Shown: positions 25,165 through 34,125 of the stretch, piece by piece | Position numbering within the stretch: position 1 is the stretch's first letter | How the letters are laid out: the number at the start of each line of letters is the position of its first letter | NCBI RefSeq assembly: GCF_002723455.1 | Contig: NZ_PDUS01000001.1 | Span: forward strand, 221,599 to 285,598 | Direction of reading: 5' to 3' | Length of the DNA: 64,000 nt | From: Pseudoalteromonas sp. 3D05 | GTDB lineage: Bacteria > Pseudomonadota > Gammaproteobacteria > Enterobacterales > Alteromonadaceae | The notes under the pieces: model-generated | The model's database searches: none | Seen by the model: only the letters and a program-made list of their open reading frames with translations | What the model was told of the DNA's origin: nothing | Made by a program: the position numbers and the translations under genes

Positions 25165-25180
25165 TGTGTAATGTGACACA
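25165..25180. promoter_or_regulatory. Possible CRP-type site upstream of the chitin cluster
   Basis: TGTGTAATGTGACACA is a 5-6-5 inverted repeat that departs from the CRP consensus TGTGA-N6-TCACA at one position in each half. It lies about 200 bases before the first chitinase. In the 425-base gap 24969-25393 I see otherwise only the two terminators listed below. It is suggestive only. Confidence 0.25.
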
Positions 25181-25306
25181 ACCAAAATGAACACTATATT
25201 AACATTAAATTAACGCCGCATGATGAGTGTTTACGCGGGTTGAAGCTGGGGTTTACGTGAACGTAAAGGGTACAAAGTGAGGCAGGATTTTATTTTATAT
25301 AACCAG

Positions 25307-25346
25307 AAAGCCCCGCATTAGAAATAATTTATCTAAGCGGGGCTTT
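25307..25346 (-). terminator. GC-rich hairpin between arfA and the chitin cluster
   Basis: A perfect 10-base stem (AAAGCCCCGC with GCGGGGCTTT) with a 20-base AT-rich loop lies about 50 bases past the arfA stop. It is likely a second, backup terminator. T-richness is modest on either strand, so direction is uncertain. Confidence 0.6.
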
Positions 25347-25366
25347 ATTAATTTTTATGGATTGGC

Positions 25367-25414
25367 AAAAAACCTTATTTGATTACTACTTTTTTAAGCA
25401 GCCATTAAATAAGA
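25367..25414 (-). terminator. arfA: Terminator hairpin enclosing the arfA stop codon
   Basis: Transcribed from the minus strand, an 8-pair outer stem (25407-25414 with 25373-25380, one G-U) is followed inward by two pairs bounded by single mismatches. Then come a 7-pair inner stem (GCTGCTT with AAGTAGT, two G-U) and an AAAA loop. Six T follow directly. The arfA UAA lies at the junction of the inner stem and loop. In E. coli, arfA mRNA is terminated or cut by RNase III before its stop, which makes ArfA itself a trans-translation target; this geometry fits the same logic. Confidence 0.7.
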
Positions 25415-25582
25415 CTCTCGTCCTATGTGTTTGTTGTTTCGGCTGTAAGAACCTTTGCCTTTTTTAGCTTTCACAACTTGTGGTTTGAACACTTTTGATG
25501 TGACTAATGCGGCTAATGCGTTATCACGGATGACGCCACGACCGGTGTCTAGCTTACTGTTTGTTTTTGCTTTTTTACTCAT
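25394..25582 (-). CDS. arfA: Alternative ribosome-rescue factor A
   Basis: A 62-residue basic protein. GVIRDNALAALV followed by KKGKGSYSRNNKH matches the conserved core of ArfA, which binds ribosomes stalled on stop-less mRNA and recruits RF2 to release the peptide. ArfA is a backup for tmRNA. AAAGGT precedes the ATG by 6-7 bases. The 3' end and stop are folded in a terminator hairpin (25367-25414), as expected if ArfA is made from non-stop mRNA when tmRNA fails. The E. coli protein is about 72 residues and has a hydrophobic tail; the tail here is very short (ESYLMAA). Confidence 0.85.
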   Translation of the reverse strand: MSKKAKTNSKLDTGRGVIRDNALAALVTSKVFKPQVVKAKKGKGSYSRNNKHIGRESYLMAA

Positions 25583-25746
25583 ATCTGACCTTTAAATTTA
25601 AAAAGTATTTTTGTGTATATGCACATAAATTGAAATGGCGATTGTAGGCGTTAATTTCAACAGCGCAAGCATTTTAAATACATTTTAGCGGTTTATGTTC
25701 GAAAAAAAGCGCAGTAGATACTGCGCTTAAATTATGTAGCGAATGA

Positions 25747-28284
25747 TTAAAAGCTAAAACTCACTTTTGCATAATAGGTCATGCCATCAAAGCCATAAGG
25801 CAAAGCCCTTACAGGGTATTTGAACGCTTGGTTAGTTATAAAATCAAGTACTTCATCTTGACCTAACTCATCTGGCGTTACATCAAATAAGTTATCTACC
25901 CCCATGTTTAGGGTGAGTGACTCATTTAACTCATAGCCAACATTTACATCAACTAACACCGCCGATTCCACAACACTGGTGGCTTTAAACTCACCCGTAG
26001 GTGATAACTCATTAGGTAAACCAATGTGATCATTACCAAAGTACTTCACATCAGTCTCACCATAGTAGTTGAAACGTAGCATGGCACTTGCTGCATCTCG
26101 CTCATAATCAAATGTTAACGTGCCGCGTTCACCTGGCTGACCATCCGTTAAAAAACTACGTTGAATATCATCTAAGGCAATACTTTGTGGTATGCCAGCA
26201 GGCGCATTAACATTATCGATTTCGGTTGTATTTAAGTTACCTGCGAACGTTGCTGAAAAATTACCGTCGTACAAATCTGTACGGTATGAGGCAATAATAT
26301 CAACCCCTTTGGTGGTTGAGTCTACTGAGTTTGAGAAATAAGCAGCTTGGTCGGCACCTGTTTTAGCTAATGCAGCTACAGCCGCAGGGCTAAAGGCAAC
26401 ATCGCTTGCTGATAAGAAGCTGCCCAATGTAATACGGTCTTGTATAGCGGTGTGGTAAAAATCAACTGTAAGTGACATTTCACTGCTTACATCATAAACA
26501 AAACCAAAGCTGATATTTTCAGAGCTTTCTAAGGCTAAACTTTCAACCCCTAATGCTGCTGGAAATTCAGAGCCAGCAGTGGCAATAAACGATTGCTCAA
26601 GTACACCACCAGCACCTAAATTCGTGGTGTAAGCAGTGTATGCACTTTGCTGTAATGACGGTGCTCTAAAGCCAGTCGATAGCGCACCTCGCACAGCAAA
26701 ATCATCTGAAAATTCATAGCGTGAGGCTATTTTACCGATTAGGTCATCACCCGCATCTGAAAAGTCTTCATAGCGTAATGCTGCACTGATATTCCACGCA
26801 TCTGTTAGCATTGTTTCAGCATCAATATAGATGGCATAACTTTCACGCCCTTGCTTATTTGACGCTTCAGGACGAAGCCCGTTGTATGCTTGGAAGCCGC
26901 ACTCTGCAAATTGATTTGAATCGTTTACCGCAGGGTATGAAGTGTCCATGTTTGCCAAACCACAAGCATAGGATGCTTCAGCGCCTGGCACTATTTGGTA
27001 GTTCTCTTCTCGGTATTCTGCACCTACAGCTAAATATATCGGCTCGCTTGTGCCAATATCAATAATACCATTAAGGTCTGCATTAATAGTGGTTTGATCA
27101 AACCTAAACCCACCTGAATACCCTCCATTTGGGCCTGAATTTGCAGCGATATCGGCATCACTCGCATTGGGGTTATTAAATAGGTATTCAGCCGCGTATG
27201 AGGCATTTAATGTATTTCGTGATGTGAAGTCATATTGGTTTTCACCATACACAGCGGATACGTCGTAGCTCCAATCCGTATTTAAGTCGCCTTTGACCCC
27301 TAGCGCAACTGAAATATCCTGCGCTTCATTATAAATGCGTGGTAAAAACCCATCGCTGTAGACTTGAGTTACGTTTTTAGCTGCGGCATCAAAATTACGG
27401 TAAAAACCATTGCCCAGCGCGGTGCGCTCGGAGTAACCACCAAATGAATAAAGTTCAACATCGCCCATGGGTAGCGCCATGTTGTAAAACAATGATGTGA
27501 ATTCACTATCTGCATTACCCTGCCCCCAGCGTACGTCATCGGATAAGGTTCCGTATGGCACATCTGATGAGCCTCCAATGTCTCGTTGTGCGCGGTTAGT
27601 TCCGTCAGCATCACGATACTCAGCGGAAAAATTAATAAAACCGCCTGCATCTGAGATATCAAAACCACGGTTTAAACCAATGGTTAACGTATCACCATCA
27701 CCTTCTTTAGTGCTGCCCATTTGGACATAACCTTTGGTAATACCCGTTGAATCATTTAAGGATAAATTTATTACGCCTGCAATGGCGTCAGAGCCATACT
27801 GAGCTGCGGCTCCATCACGTAAAACCTCAACCCCTTTTAATGCTGATAATGGAATAGCGTTCATATCTGTACCGGCCGCACCTGCTCCCACGGTGCCAAC
27901 TAATCCAAATATTGATTGATTATGACGACGTTTTCCATTTACGAGTACAAGGGTTTGATCAGGCTGTAGGCCGCGTAGAGTCGCGGGACGAAATAGGTCG
28001 GAGCCATCCGATACTTGGGTACGCGAGAAGTTAAATGAAGGAGCCGTAGCTTGTAAGCTTTGACCCAACTCTGTGAATCCACCTTTGTTTAGCGTATCCG
28101 CATCGATTAAATCAATTGGCGAAGAAGACTCGGTAACTGTGCGGTTTGATACACGAGAGCCCAATACGGAGATTTGTTCTATATTTTTTTCTGCTTGAAC
28201 TGGCTGTTCTTGCGCTATTACAGACGGGGCGCTCATTGCAAAGGCAACTGCCACTGCTAGTGAGCTAAAACGAAATGTTGTCAT
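25747..28284 (-). CDS. TonB-dependent outer-membrane receptor
   Basis: An 845-residue receptor from the ATG at 28284; a GTG eight codons earlier is less likely. A signal peptide ends VIAQ. A plug domain follows (SVLGSRVSNRTV, TLRGLQPDQTLVLVNGKRRHN, GVEVLRDGAAAQYGSDAIAGVINL), then a 22-strand barrel ending in the terminal aromatic YAKVSFSF. Residue spacing in the plug resembles receptors for large organic ligands more than siderophore receptors. Proximity to the chitin cluster allows chito-oligosaccharide uptake as one guess, but arfA and terminators intervene. The substrate is undetermined. It is monocistronic. Confidence 0.9.
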   Translation of the reverse strand: MTTFRFSSLAVAVAFAMSAPSVIAQEQPVQAEKNIEQISVLGSRVSNRTVTESSSPIDLIDADTLNKGGFTELGQSLQATAPSFNFSRTQVSDGSDLFRPATLRGLQPDQTLVLVNGKRRHNQSIFGLVGTVGAGAAGTDMNAIPLSALKGVEVLRDGAAAQYGSDAIAGVINLSLNDSTGITKGYVQMGSTKEGDGDTLTIGLNRGFDISDAGGFINFSAEYRDADGTNRAQRDIGGSSDVPYGTLSDDVRWGQGNADSEFTSLFYNMALPMGDVELYSFGGYSERTALGNGFYRNFDAAAKNVTQVYSDGFLPRIYNEAQDISVALGVKGDLNTDWSYDVSAVYGENQYDFTSRNTLNASYAAEYLFNNPNASDADIAANSGPNGGYSGGFRFDQTTINADLNGIIDIGTSEPIYLAVGAEYREENYQIVPGAEASYACGLANMDTSYPAVNDSNQFAECGFQAYNGLRPEASNKQGRESYAIYIDAETMLTDAWNISAALRYEDFSDAGDDLIGKIASRYEFSDDFAVRGALSTGFRAPSLQQSAYTAYTTNLGAGGVLEQSFIATAGSEFPAALGVESLALESSENISFGFVYDVSSEMSLTVDFYHTAIQDRITLGSFLSASDVAFSPAAVAALAKTGADQAAYFSNSVDSTTKGVDIIASYRTDLYDGNFSATFAGNLNTTEIDNVNAPAGIPQSIALDDIQRSFLTDGQPGERGTLTFDYERDAASAMLRFNYYGETDVKYFGNDHIGLPNELSPTGEFKATSVVESAVLVDVNVGYELNESLTLNMGVDNLFDVTPDELGQDEVLDFITNQAFKYPVRALPYGFDGMTYYAKVSFSF

Positions 28285-28525
28285 ACTGTGTTCGACCCTG
28301 TAATTCACTGACTCATGGATTGCGGCACGAGTGAGCTAATTTAAAATTATTGGTTTAGTTCATCATTTAGTCACGCTAGATACGTAACTTGAATAATGCC
28401 TTACCAAGCATCCTAGCAATATCTGTCTCTAAAAAGAAACACATTTAGCTACGACAATGGTCGAAATATGCAATTTTTATCTAAATTTTATAATAAAAAA
28501 TTTATTTGATTGAATTTTACTCAAA

Positions 28526-28556
28526 AAAAAGCATGATTATTCAAATCATGCTTTTT
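28526..28556 (-). terminator. Intrinsic terminator of the UPF0149 gene
   Basis: A 13-base stem (AAAAAGCATGATT with AATCATGCTTTTT, 5-base loop) lies 16 bases past the stop and is followed by T on the minus strand. The flanking T/A arms make it potentially bidirectional. Confidence 0.85.
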
Positions 28557-28572
28557 CTTCACGTGTTGAGGA

Positions 28573-29223
28573 TTAGCCTTCTTCTTCTAACAAGGCAAGC
28601 TTTTCGTCTTCGAGCATTAAGGCCATTGATGCAATTGAGACTAAACTTTCATCTAAACCTGCAAACAAAGTGGTAAACCCTGCACTAAGCGCTGCAGGTT
28701 CAGCATGTTCTTCTAACGCTTTATCCCACATTGCAAAAGTAGCGAGTAAATTAAGGCTTGCTTGAAAGTTATCAACGAATAGCTGACCATCTTCTTTTGG
28801 CTTTGCTTGCTGTTTGTCTACGTTGAGTAAAAAGTTTGAGTCTTGCTGCCATACATCTTGGTTGAGCATGTATGCTGCTAAATACCCCGTACACCAATTT
28901 TGCAATGCCAAACTAGGCGCTTGAGCATCCTGCGCTGGGGCATAAAGTGTATTTAAAATGTGTGTTTGCGCAACTTGTGCTTCTGTCACATTATCTAACA
29001 CGCTATTCATGGCATCGCGTTCTTTTGAGTCATTCATTAGTTTGTCGAATATTGCTTCATCAGAGCCTGCAATATAGCTAGCTATTTCTGACTCACCATA
29101 AAACTCTGAACACGCAAGTAAACCGCTCATAAAGCCCAAAACATGGTCTGTTGTTAATTTATTTGATTCACAGTGCTGCTGCAAAAGACTTGCAAGAACG
29201 TTTAAGCCATCTTCATTGATCAT
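28573..29223 (-). CDS. UPF0149 (YgfB/YecA) family protein
   Basis: A 216-residue all-helical acidic protein. LGFMSGLLACSEFYG near the N-terminus and NWCTGYLAAYML in the middle match the paired FLxGLL / WCxGFL pattern of the UPF0149 family (YgfB, YecA). Family members are small cytoplasmic proteins; in Pseudomonas YgfB affects expression of cell-wall genes, but a general function is not agreed. The C-terminal metal-binding SEC-C motif of YecA is absent. AGGG precedes the start. It lies downstream of hnoK on the same strand, about 109 bases away, but probably forms its own unit. Confidence 0.8.
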   Translation of the reverse strand: MINEDGLNVLASLLQQHCESNKLTTDHVLGFMSGLLACSEFYGESEIASYIAGSDEAIFDKLMNDSKERDAMNSVLDNVTEAQVAQTHILNTLYAPAQDAQAPSLALQNWCTGYLAAYMLNQDVWQQDSNFLLNVDKQQAKPKEDGQLFVDNFQASLNLLATFAMWDKALEEHAEPAALSAGFTTLFAGLDESLVSIASMALMLEDEKLALLEEEG

Positions 29224-29331
29224 AATTAGCCCTAAAAATTTAACTATACTATACGCTTATAAACACATTAGAGGGTTAAACTAACTTATTCAAATATTTT
29301 AACAAATTAACATGAGAACGGTTTTCATTTG

Positions 29332-30300
29332 CTATTCATTAAAAAGCGAATGACTCAATACAGGGAAAAAACAACTTACCTTTGTCCCTTCGTGTTCAGT
29401 GCTGTCTATCTCAATTGTTCCTGAGTGTGCAGTTACCATTGTATACACTAATGCCATGCCCATGCCGGTGCCGGTACCAACGGGTTTTGTGGTAAAGAAT
29501 GGATTAAATATTTGCACCTTTACTTTATCGCTCATTCCACAACCATTATCGGTGACTGATATGACGATCTTGTTGTTCTCATAGCCTGCATGCACATGAA
29601 TATGCCCATCTCTTTCATCATGCACATCACACGCATGTTTGGCATTAATGAGTAAATTAACAATAATCTGATTAATCATCGATAGATTACACATTGTTTG
29701 TGGCAAAGGACTAAAATGGCTTGTTATGTTGTAGTTTTTTAGTTGATTATTTAACAGCTTTAAGGCGTTTTTTATGCCGTCTGTCATATCACAAAGGTCT
29801 TTTTCGTTATCTGCAGGGCGTGAAAAGTTTAGTAGGTTGCGCACTATGGTATTAATTCGCCGCAGGCCTTCATCACTGTCCTCAATCAGTTCTTTAATCT
29901 CTGCCCCTATTTCAATAAGTGACTGCGACTGGCGTAACGTTTCTAAGGCCGCCTTTAGCTCTTTTGCGTCTAATTTTCCTGATGCAAATTGCTCATTTAA
30001 AAGCAGCAGTTTATCCACCACTAACCGAATTTCAAGTAGGTACTCATTGTTACTCATCACATAGGCAAGTGGGTTATTTATCTCATGCGCAACTCCAGCC
30101 GCTAAAGTACCTAGCGTTGCCATTTTATCGGCTTGAATGAAGAGCTGTTGTTGACGTTCAAGCGCTGCCACTTTTTTTACCAGCTCTTGATTTAATGCTG
30201 ATAGCACTTGGCTTTTATCTTCTATCAATTGCTCAGCTTTAATTCGAGCCGCTCGCTCTTGATAATATGCTTGCTCAAAATCGTCAATTTTAGACGTCAT
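29332..30300 (-). CDS. hnoK: H-NOX-associated sensor histidine kinase
   Basis: A cytoplasmic kinase of 322 residues starting at ATG 30300, which overlaps the end of the H-NOX gene; GGAAG lies 4 bases upstream. A coiled coil (about 1-60) leads to the H-box LAAGVAHEINNPLAY (His72), then N-box NLLINAKHA, G1 VTDNGCGM and G2 GTGTGMGMALV. It has no sensor domain of its own, which fits control by the separate H-NOX protein. In Shewanella and Vibrio the NO-bound H-NOX inhibits HnoK autophosphorylation (family knowledge). The response regulator at 31128 is the likely phosphate acceptor. Confidence 0.88.
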   Translation of the reverse strand: MTSKIDDFEQAYYQERAARIKAEQLIEDKSQVLSALNQELVKKVAALERQQQLFIQADKMATLGTLAAGVAHEINNPLAYVMSNNEYLLEIRLVVDKLLLLNEQFASGKLDAKELKAALETLRQSQSLIEIGAEIKELIEDSDEGLRRINTIVRNLLNFSRPADNEKDLCDMTDGIKNALKLLNNQLKNYNITSHFSPLPQTMCNLSMINQIIVNLLINAKHACDVHDERDGHIHVHAGYENNKIVISVTDNGCGMSDKVKVQIFNPFFTTKPVGTGTGMGMALVYTMVTAHSGTIEIDSTEHEGTKVSCFFPVLSHSLFNE

Positions 30301-30850
30301 TTTCTTCCATTCGTGTGTAGAAAACATTCAAAATACATGCATCATCACCTCTATGCTGGCACAGCGGGTGCGTTATTTTGATCGACATATCAAAATGATC
30401 ACCAGCTCCATAAATTAAGCCTTCTGCTAATACGCATAATTTGCGCGGTGAATTGTAATGTATTTCAATATGCCCTGATGTGATCATCATACAACGCATG
30501 GTGGGTAAATTAGCGCCATGATGCAGCTTGTTTACTTCTTTGTGAATCACATTGTTTATATTTAAAATAAGGGCTTCAAAATGGGCAAAGCGACTCACAA
30601 CGACTTCATAATGAAACATTAAATGTGCGAATAAATGACGCCCAAATAAGGCTAACACTTCATCACGTGCGATTTGCAGTGTCTCGCAAATATCTTCAAC
30701 CATGGCATAGAGCTCTGTATCGGGGTAATCATTCACAGCAACGTAACAGCGCCCTTCAGCCGCATATTTATCTAGCAGCCTATCCCAATAAGATTCGTCT
30801 CGATGCTGTACAACCATCGTTTTGAGAGCACAAAAAATACTCCCCTTCAT
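30290..30850 (-). CDS. hnoX: H-NOX haem nitric-oxide sensor
   Basis: A 186-residue haem-binding NO sensor. MKGSIFCALKTMV is the family start, His103 in NVIHKEVNKLHH is at the expected proximal-ligand position, and YNSPR at 132-136 is the Y-x-S-x-R haem-propionate clamp. It binds NO through ferrous haem and controls the kinase encoded next, whose start overlaps this gene by 11 bases. It is divergent from the receiver/HD-GYP gene, with 277 bases between them holding both promoters. A ferrochelatase gene lies beyond that regulator. All signature residues are present, so it should be functional. Confidence 0.9.
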   Translation of the reverse strand: MKGSIFCALKTMVVQHRDESYWDRLLDKYAAEGRCYVAVNDYPDTELYAMVEDICETLQIARDEVLALFGRHLFAHLMFHYEVVVSRFAHFEALILNINNVIHKEVNKLHHGANLPTMRCMMITSGHIEIHYNSPRKLCVLAEGLIYGAGDHFDMSIKITHPLCQHRGDDACILNVFYTRMEENDV

Positions 30851-31127
30851 CGTACTTTACAGTCCAAGTAACGCATATGAACTATTAATGCCCTCGGATA
30901 AATGCCCTTTATTCGCACAGCTAAAAAAATTAAATAAATAATAGTGAATCATCTCCAATGAGTTAAATAAATGAGTGAAGTTCACCTACTATAATAGTGG
31001 CACAATACATTTTGATGTCTTTGCGTTACTTGTATTTATAAAATTAGCACAATTTATTTTTTTTACACGTTTATAAACTGGGTTTCACACGCTATGTTTA
31101 AAGTGTATAAAAATAAAGGAGTTGTTT

Positions 31128-32429
31128 GTGGAGACGCCAGCTATTCAAATAATGTGTGTAGACGATGATGAAATCGTACTGCGGTCTTTATCAAGGCTGT
31201 TGAAAAGTCAGCACGAAAATGTGTTAACTTTTACAAATCCACTTTTAGCGCTAGAGCAAATCAAACAGCACGAGTTTGCAGTAATTATCAGTGACATGCG
31301 TATGCCGCAGATAAACGGCGCTGATCTGTTCAATCAGGCTCAAGCGATTTCTCCAGATTCTCAACGAATCTTAGTGACAGGCTTTACCGATATAGAAACA
31401 ACGCTTGATGCTGTAAACAAGGGCAAAATACATGGGTTTATTCAAAAACCTTGGCAAAATAGCTTGCTGTTGAGCACTGTGACTGACAGCGTCGAGAAAT
31501 ATAAATTAAAAAAACAAAATCAACGACTGCAGCAAAAAATAACAGAGCAGAACAAGCAACTTAAAGAGCTTAACAATTCGCTAGAGCAACGTGTTGAGAA
31601 ACGCACTAAACAAATTAAGCTGGTTTTAAAAAAGTTAGAAATCGCCAATGCGCACGAGGTTAACGAGCATCAGAGCACCGTTGAGGTTTTGTATAACTTT
31701 ATTAACGCCAACCCATACCTAGATGGCACTAAAGCGCAAAACATTTCTAATACCTGCACTGAAATTGCCAAACAGTTAAAACTGCCGCCAAAAAATATTG
31801 AAATGGCCTCAATGGCAGGTTATTTAGCACAAATAGGCTTGCTTGCTATGGACCCTGATCTGTATAAAAAACCAGTCAATGAATTAACAGAGCAACAACG
31901 AAAAAACTTTTATACCCACCCAAGTACTGCACAATTAATGCTCATGCCCGCAACTCATTTACATGAGGTTTCTGAGGCTATTTATCACCAATATGAATAT
32001 TATAACGGCAATGGCATTCCCAAAGGTATAAAAGGAAATGAAATCCCCCTCAGCGCAATGATTTTGGCTGTTGCTCGAGATTATTGGAACGCATACGAAA
32101 ACAATAACTTAGCACTTGACAAGCGCCACCAGCATGCAATTGATGTGATCACTCGCTACAGTGGAAATTTTTATCATCCTAAAATTGTATCTGCACTAGA
32201 GCAATGCCAGTTAACATGTATAAAACAGCAGTCTCAAGTGGGCTCAATGAAGATAATAAGCGCGCAGGAATTACAAGTAGGTATGGTTTTAGGTCATGCG
32301 TTGCAAAGTCATGCTGGTATCATGCTTTTACCAAAAGATCATACGTTTAGTGCTAAGTCTATTGAGAAGTTACAGCAACTAGAAGCTAAAAAACCATCAC
32401 CATTTAGGATCATGATCAAATCATCGTGA
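31128..32429 (+). CDS. hnoD: Response regulator with degenerate HD-GYP domain (HnoD-like)
   Basis: A 433-residue protein from GTG 31128; AAAGGA is 7 bases upstream, whereas TTG at 31122 would leave 1 base. The receiver (1-125) has VDDDE and SDMRMP with phospho-acceptor Asp56. A coiled coil (about 130-180) links it to an HD-GYP fold. Catalytic residues are lost: GYLAQIGLL replaces the HDIGK motif and YNGNGIPKG replaces DGxGYP. It therefore cannot be a normal cyclic-di-GMP phosphodiesterase. In Shewanella, HnoD is similarly degenerate and inhibits the active EAL enzyme HnoB. No hnoB or hnoC is in the window. The symbol is by analogy. Confidence 0.8.
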   Translation: METPAIQIMCVDDDEIVLRSLSRLLKSQHENVLTFTNPLLALEQIKQHEFAVIISDMRMPQINGADLFNQAQAISPDSQRILVTGFTDIETTLDAVNKGKIHGFIQKPWQNSLLLSTVTDSVEKYKLKKQNQRLQQKITEQNKQLKELNNSLEQRVEKRTKQIKLVLKKLEIANAHEVNEHQSTVEVLYNFINANPYLDGTKAQNISNTCTEIAKQLKLPPKNIEMASMAGYLAQIGLLAMDPDLYKKPVNELTEQQRKNFYTHPSTAQLMLMPATHLHEVSEAIYHQYEYYNGNGIPKGIKGNEIPLSAMILAVARDYWNAYENNNLALDKRHQHAIDVITRYSGNFYHPKIVSALEQCQLTCIKQQSQVGSMKIISAQELQVGMVLGHALQSHAGIMLLPKDHTFSAKSIEKLQQLEAKKPSPFRIMIKSS

Positions 32430-32509
32430 TTTAGTGATCTTTATTAGCCTTTTCTTCGTTACAATAGCATAATAATATATCTAATTACTGTCTATTTTAG
32501 GAGCAGTGC

Positions 32510-33529
32510 GTGTCGCGATTTTCAGCCGTTACCGATAACCCTCATGATCAGCGTTTTAATCAAAAAACCGGAATTTTACTCACCAATTTAGGTAGCCCAG
32601 ACGCCCCCACAGCGAAAGCTTTGCGTATTTATCTAAGAGAATTTTTATCTGACCCTCGTATCGTTGAGATCCCTAGATTTATATGGATGATAATCCTCCA
32701 CGGTATTATTTTACGTATTAGACCTAAGCGCTCTGCAAAGCTATACGAAAGTATTTGGACGGAAAATGGCTCGCCATTAACACATATTACTCGCCAGCAA
32801 CGCGATAAGCTTGATGCCTTCATTAAAGCTCAAGGTTACACCAATACTGAAGTAGTCATGGCAATGCGTTATGGTAACCCATCTATTGAAGCGGGCCTTG
32901 AGCAACTTAGAGACAAAGGCCTAACGCGTATTGTGGTTTTTCCTTTGTATCCTCAATATTCAAGCCCGACAACAGGCTCAACTTTTGATGCTGTAGCCAA
33001 AGTACTGCAAAAGTGGCGCTGGGTGCCTGAACTTCATTTTATTAATGGTTACCACAAAAACGAACGGTACATAGAATCGCTTGCCAATAGCGTAAGTGAA
33101 GACTTACAAGCCAACGGTACTCCACAGAAGCTAGTCTTTTCGTACCACGGTATGCCGAAGCAGTTTTTAGATAACGGTGATCCTTATCATTGCCTGTGCT
33201 TACAAACCACGCGCCTTGTTGTTGAAAAGCTAGGCCTTGATAAAGACTTGGTAATTAGCACTTTTCAAAGCCGATTTGGTAAAGCTGAATGGTTAAAACC
33301 ATACACTGACGCCACGCTTGAGTCGTTACCGGGTGAGGGTATTAAAGACATCGCTATTATCAGCCCTGCATTTAGTGCTGATTGCCTTGAAACGCTCGAG
33401 GAGTTGGAAAGCGAAAATCGTGAAATATTTGAGCATGCAGGCGGTGAAAAGTACCGTTACATTGCAGCGCTGAACGACCGAGATGATCACATTAATGCAT
33501 TATTTAATGTATTAAAACCGATGCTTTAA
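32510..33529 (+). CDS. hemH: Ferrochelatase
   Basis: A 339-residue enzyme inserting Fe2+ into protoporphyrin IX, the last step of haem synthesis. Signatures include GILLTNLGSPDAP, VFPLYPQYSSPTTGST, FSYHGMP (the metal-site histidine region), STFQSRFGKAEW and SPAFSADCLETLEEL. The start is GTG with AGGAG 6 bases upstream. It follows the HnoD-like gene on the same strand by 80 bases and could be cotranscribed or have its own promoter. Placement beside a haem-based sensor is notable. Length is normal for bacterial HemH. Confidence 0.95.
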   Translation: MSRFSAVTDNPHDQRFNQKTGILLTNLGSPDAPTAKALRIYLREFLSDPRIVEIPRFIWMIILHGIILRIRPKRSAKLYESIWTENGSPLTHITRQQRDKLDAFIKAQGYTNTEVVMAMRYGNPSIEAGLEQLRDKGLTRIVVFPLYPQYSSPTTGSTFDAVAKVLQKWRWVPELHFINGYHKNERYIESLANSVSEDLQANGTPQKLVFSYHGMPKQFLDNGDPYHCLCLQTTRLVVEKLGLDKDLVISTFQSRFGKAEWLKPYTDATLESLPGEGIKDIAIISPAFSADCLETLEELESENREIFEHAGGEKYRYIAALNDRDDHINALFNVLKPML

Positions 33530-33567
33530 CTAAAGCAGTTATTTTCGAGGCTGGGTTTTCAGCCATA

Positions 33568-33607
33568 TAGAGCCTAGTATGTGGGCGCTCCCCATTAATA
33601 GGCTCTA
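33568..33607. terminator. Hairpin between convergent hemH and arfB, overlapping the arfB stop
   Basis: A perfect 9-base inverted repeat (TAGAGCCTA with TAGGCTCTA) encloses a second short stem. The right arm includes the arfB stop codon TAG. No T run follows on either strand, so termination is only possible; RNA-end protection is an alternative. Confidence 0.4.
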
Positions 33608-34018
33608 AAGCTTTATATTGCCGCGCAGCGCTTTGGTTTGTCCGTGCTTGGTTTTTTTATCCATGCGCTTGCGCTGCGAATTTCTCGTTGGTTTTGTTGC
33701 GCGCCGAGCACGTTGTAGTTTAGTAGCTGACACAATCAAATCTTTTAAACGCTTTAACGCATCCTCTCTGTTGAGTTCTTGGGTGCGATGGCTTTGCGCT
33801 TTTAAAACAATCACTCCCTCTTTTGTTATTCTATTGTCATTGAGTTGCAGCAGTCGCTGCTTGTAAAAGTCAGGCAGTTTAGAGCGTTTTATATCAAAAC
33901 GAAGGTGAATAGCACTGGCCACTTTATTCACATTTTGCCCGCCAGCCCCTTGCGCTCTAATTGCAGTAAGTTCTACTTCCCACTCATCGATTGTTACTGT
34001 ATTTGAGATAATTAACAT
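33605..34018 (-). CDS. arfB: Peptidyl-tRNA hydrolase ArfB (YaeJ), ribosome rescue
   Basis: A 137-residue class-I release-factor relative. RAQGAGGQNVNK carries the GGQ that hydrolyses peptidyl-tRNA. The basic C-terminal tail (RRATKPTRNSQRKRMDKKTK) is the part that enters the empty mRNA channel of stalled ribosomes. It lacks the codon-recognition domains of RF1/RF2, as ArfB should. It is a second rescue factor alongside arfA 8 kb away. It converges with hemH, and a hairpin covers the gene end. The next gene on the left strand is unrelated, so it is monocistronic. Confidence 0.92.
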   Translation of the reverse strand: MLIISNTVTIDEWEVELTAIRAQGAGGQNVNKVASAIHLRFDIKRSKLPDFYKQRLLQLNDNRITKEGVIVLKAQSHRTQELNREDALKRLKDLIVSATKLQRARRATKPTRNSQRKRMDKKTKHGQTKALRGNIKL

Positions 34019-34125
34019 TAGGTTCAGATAGTTTTGTCAAAATGAAAGTGTAACATTTGTTAGTAGTTGAGCCCACATATTGGCGCTTTGCTTAATCAAG
34101 TAGACTATTTTATAAGGAATTTAAC

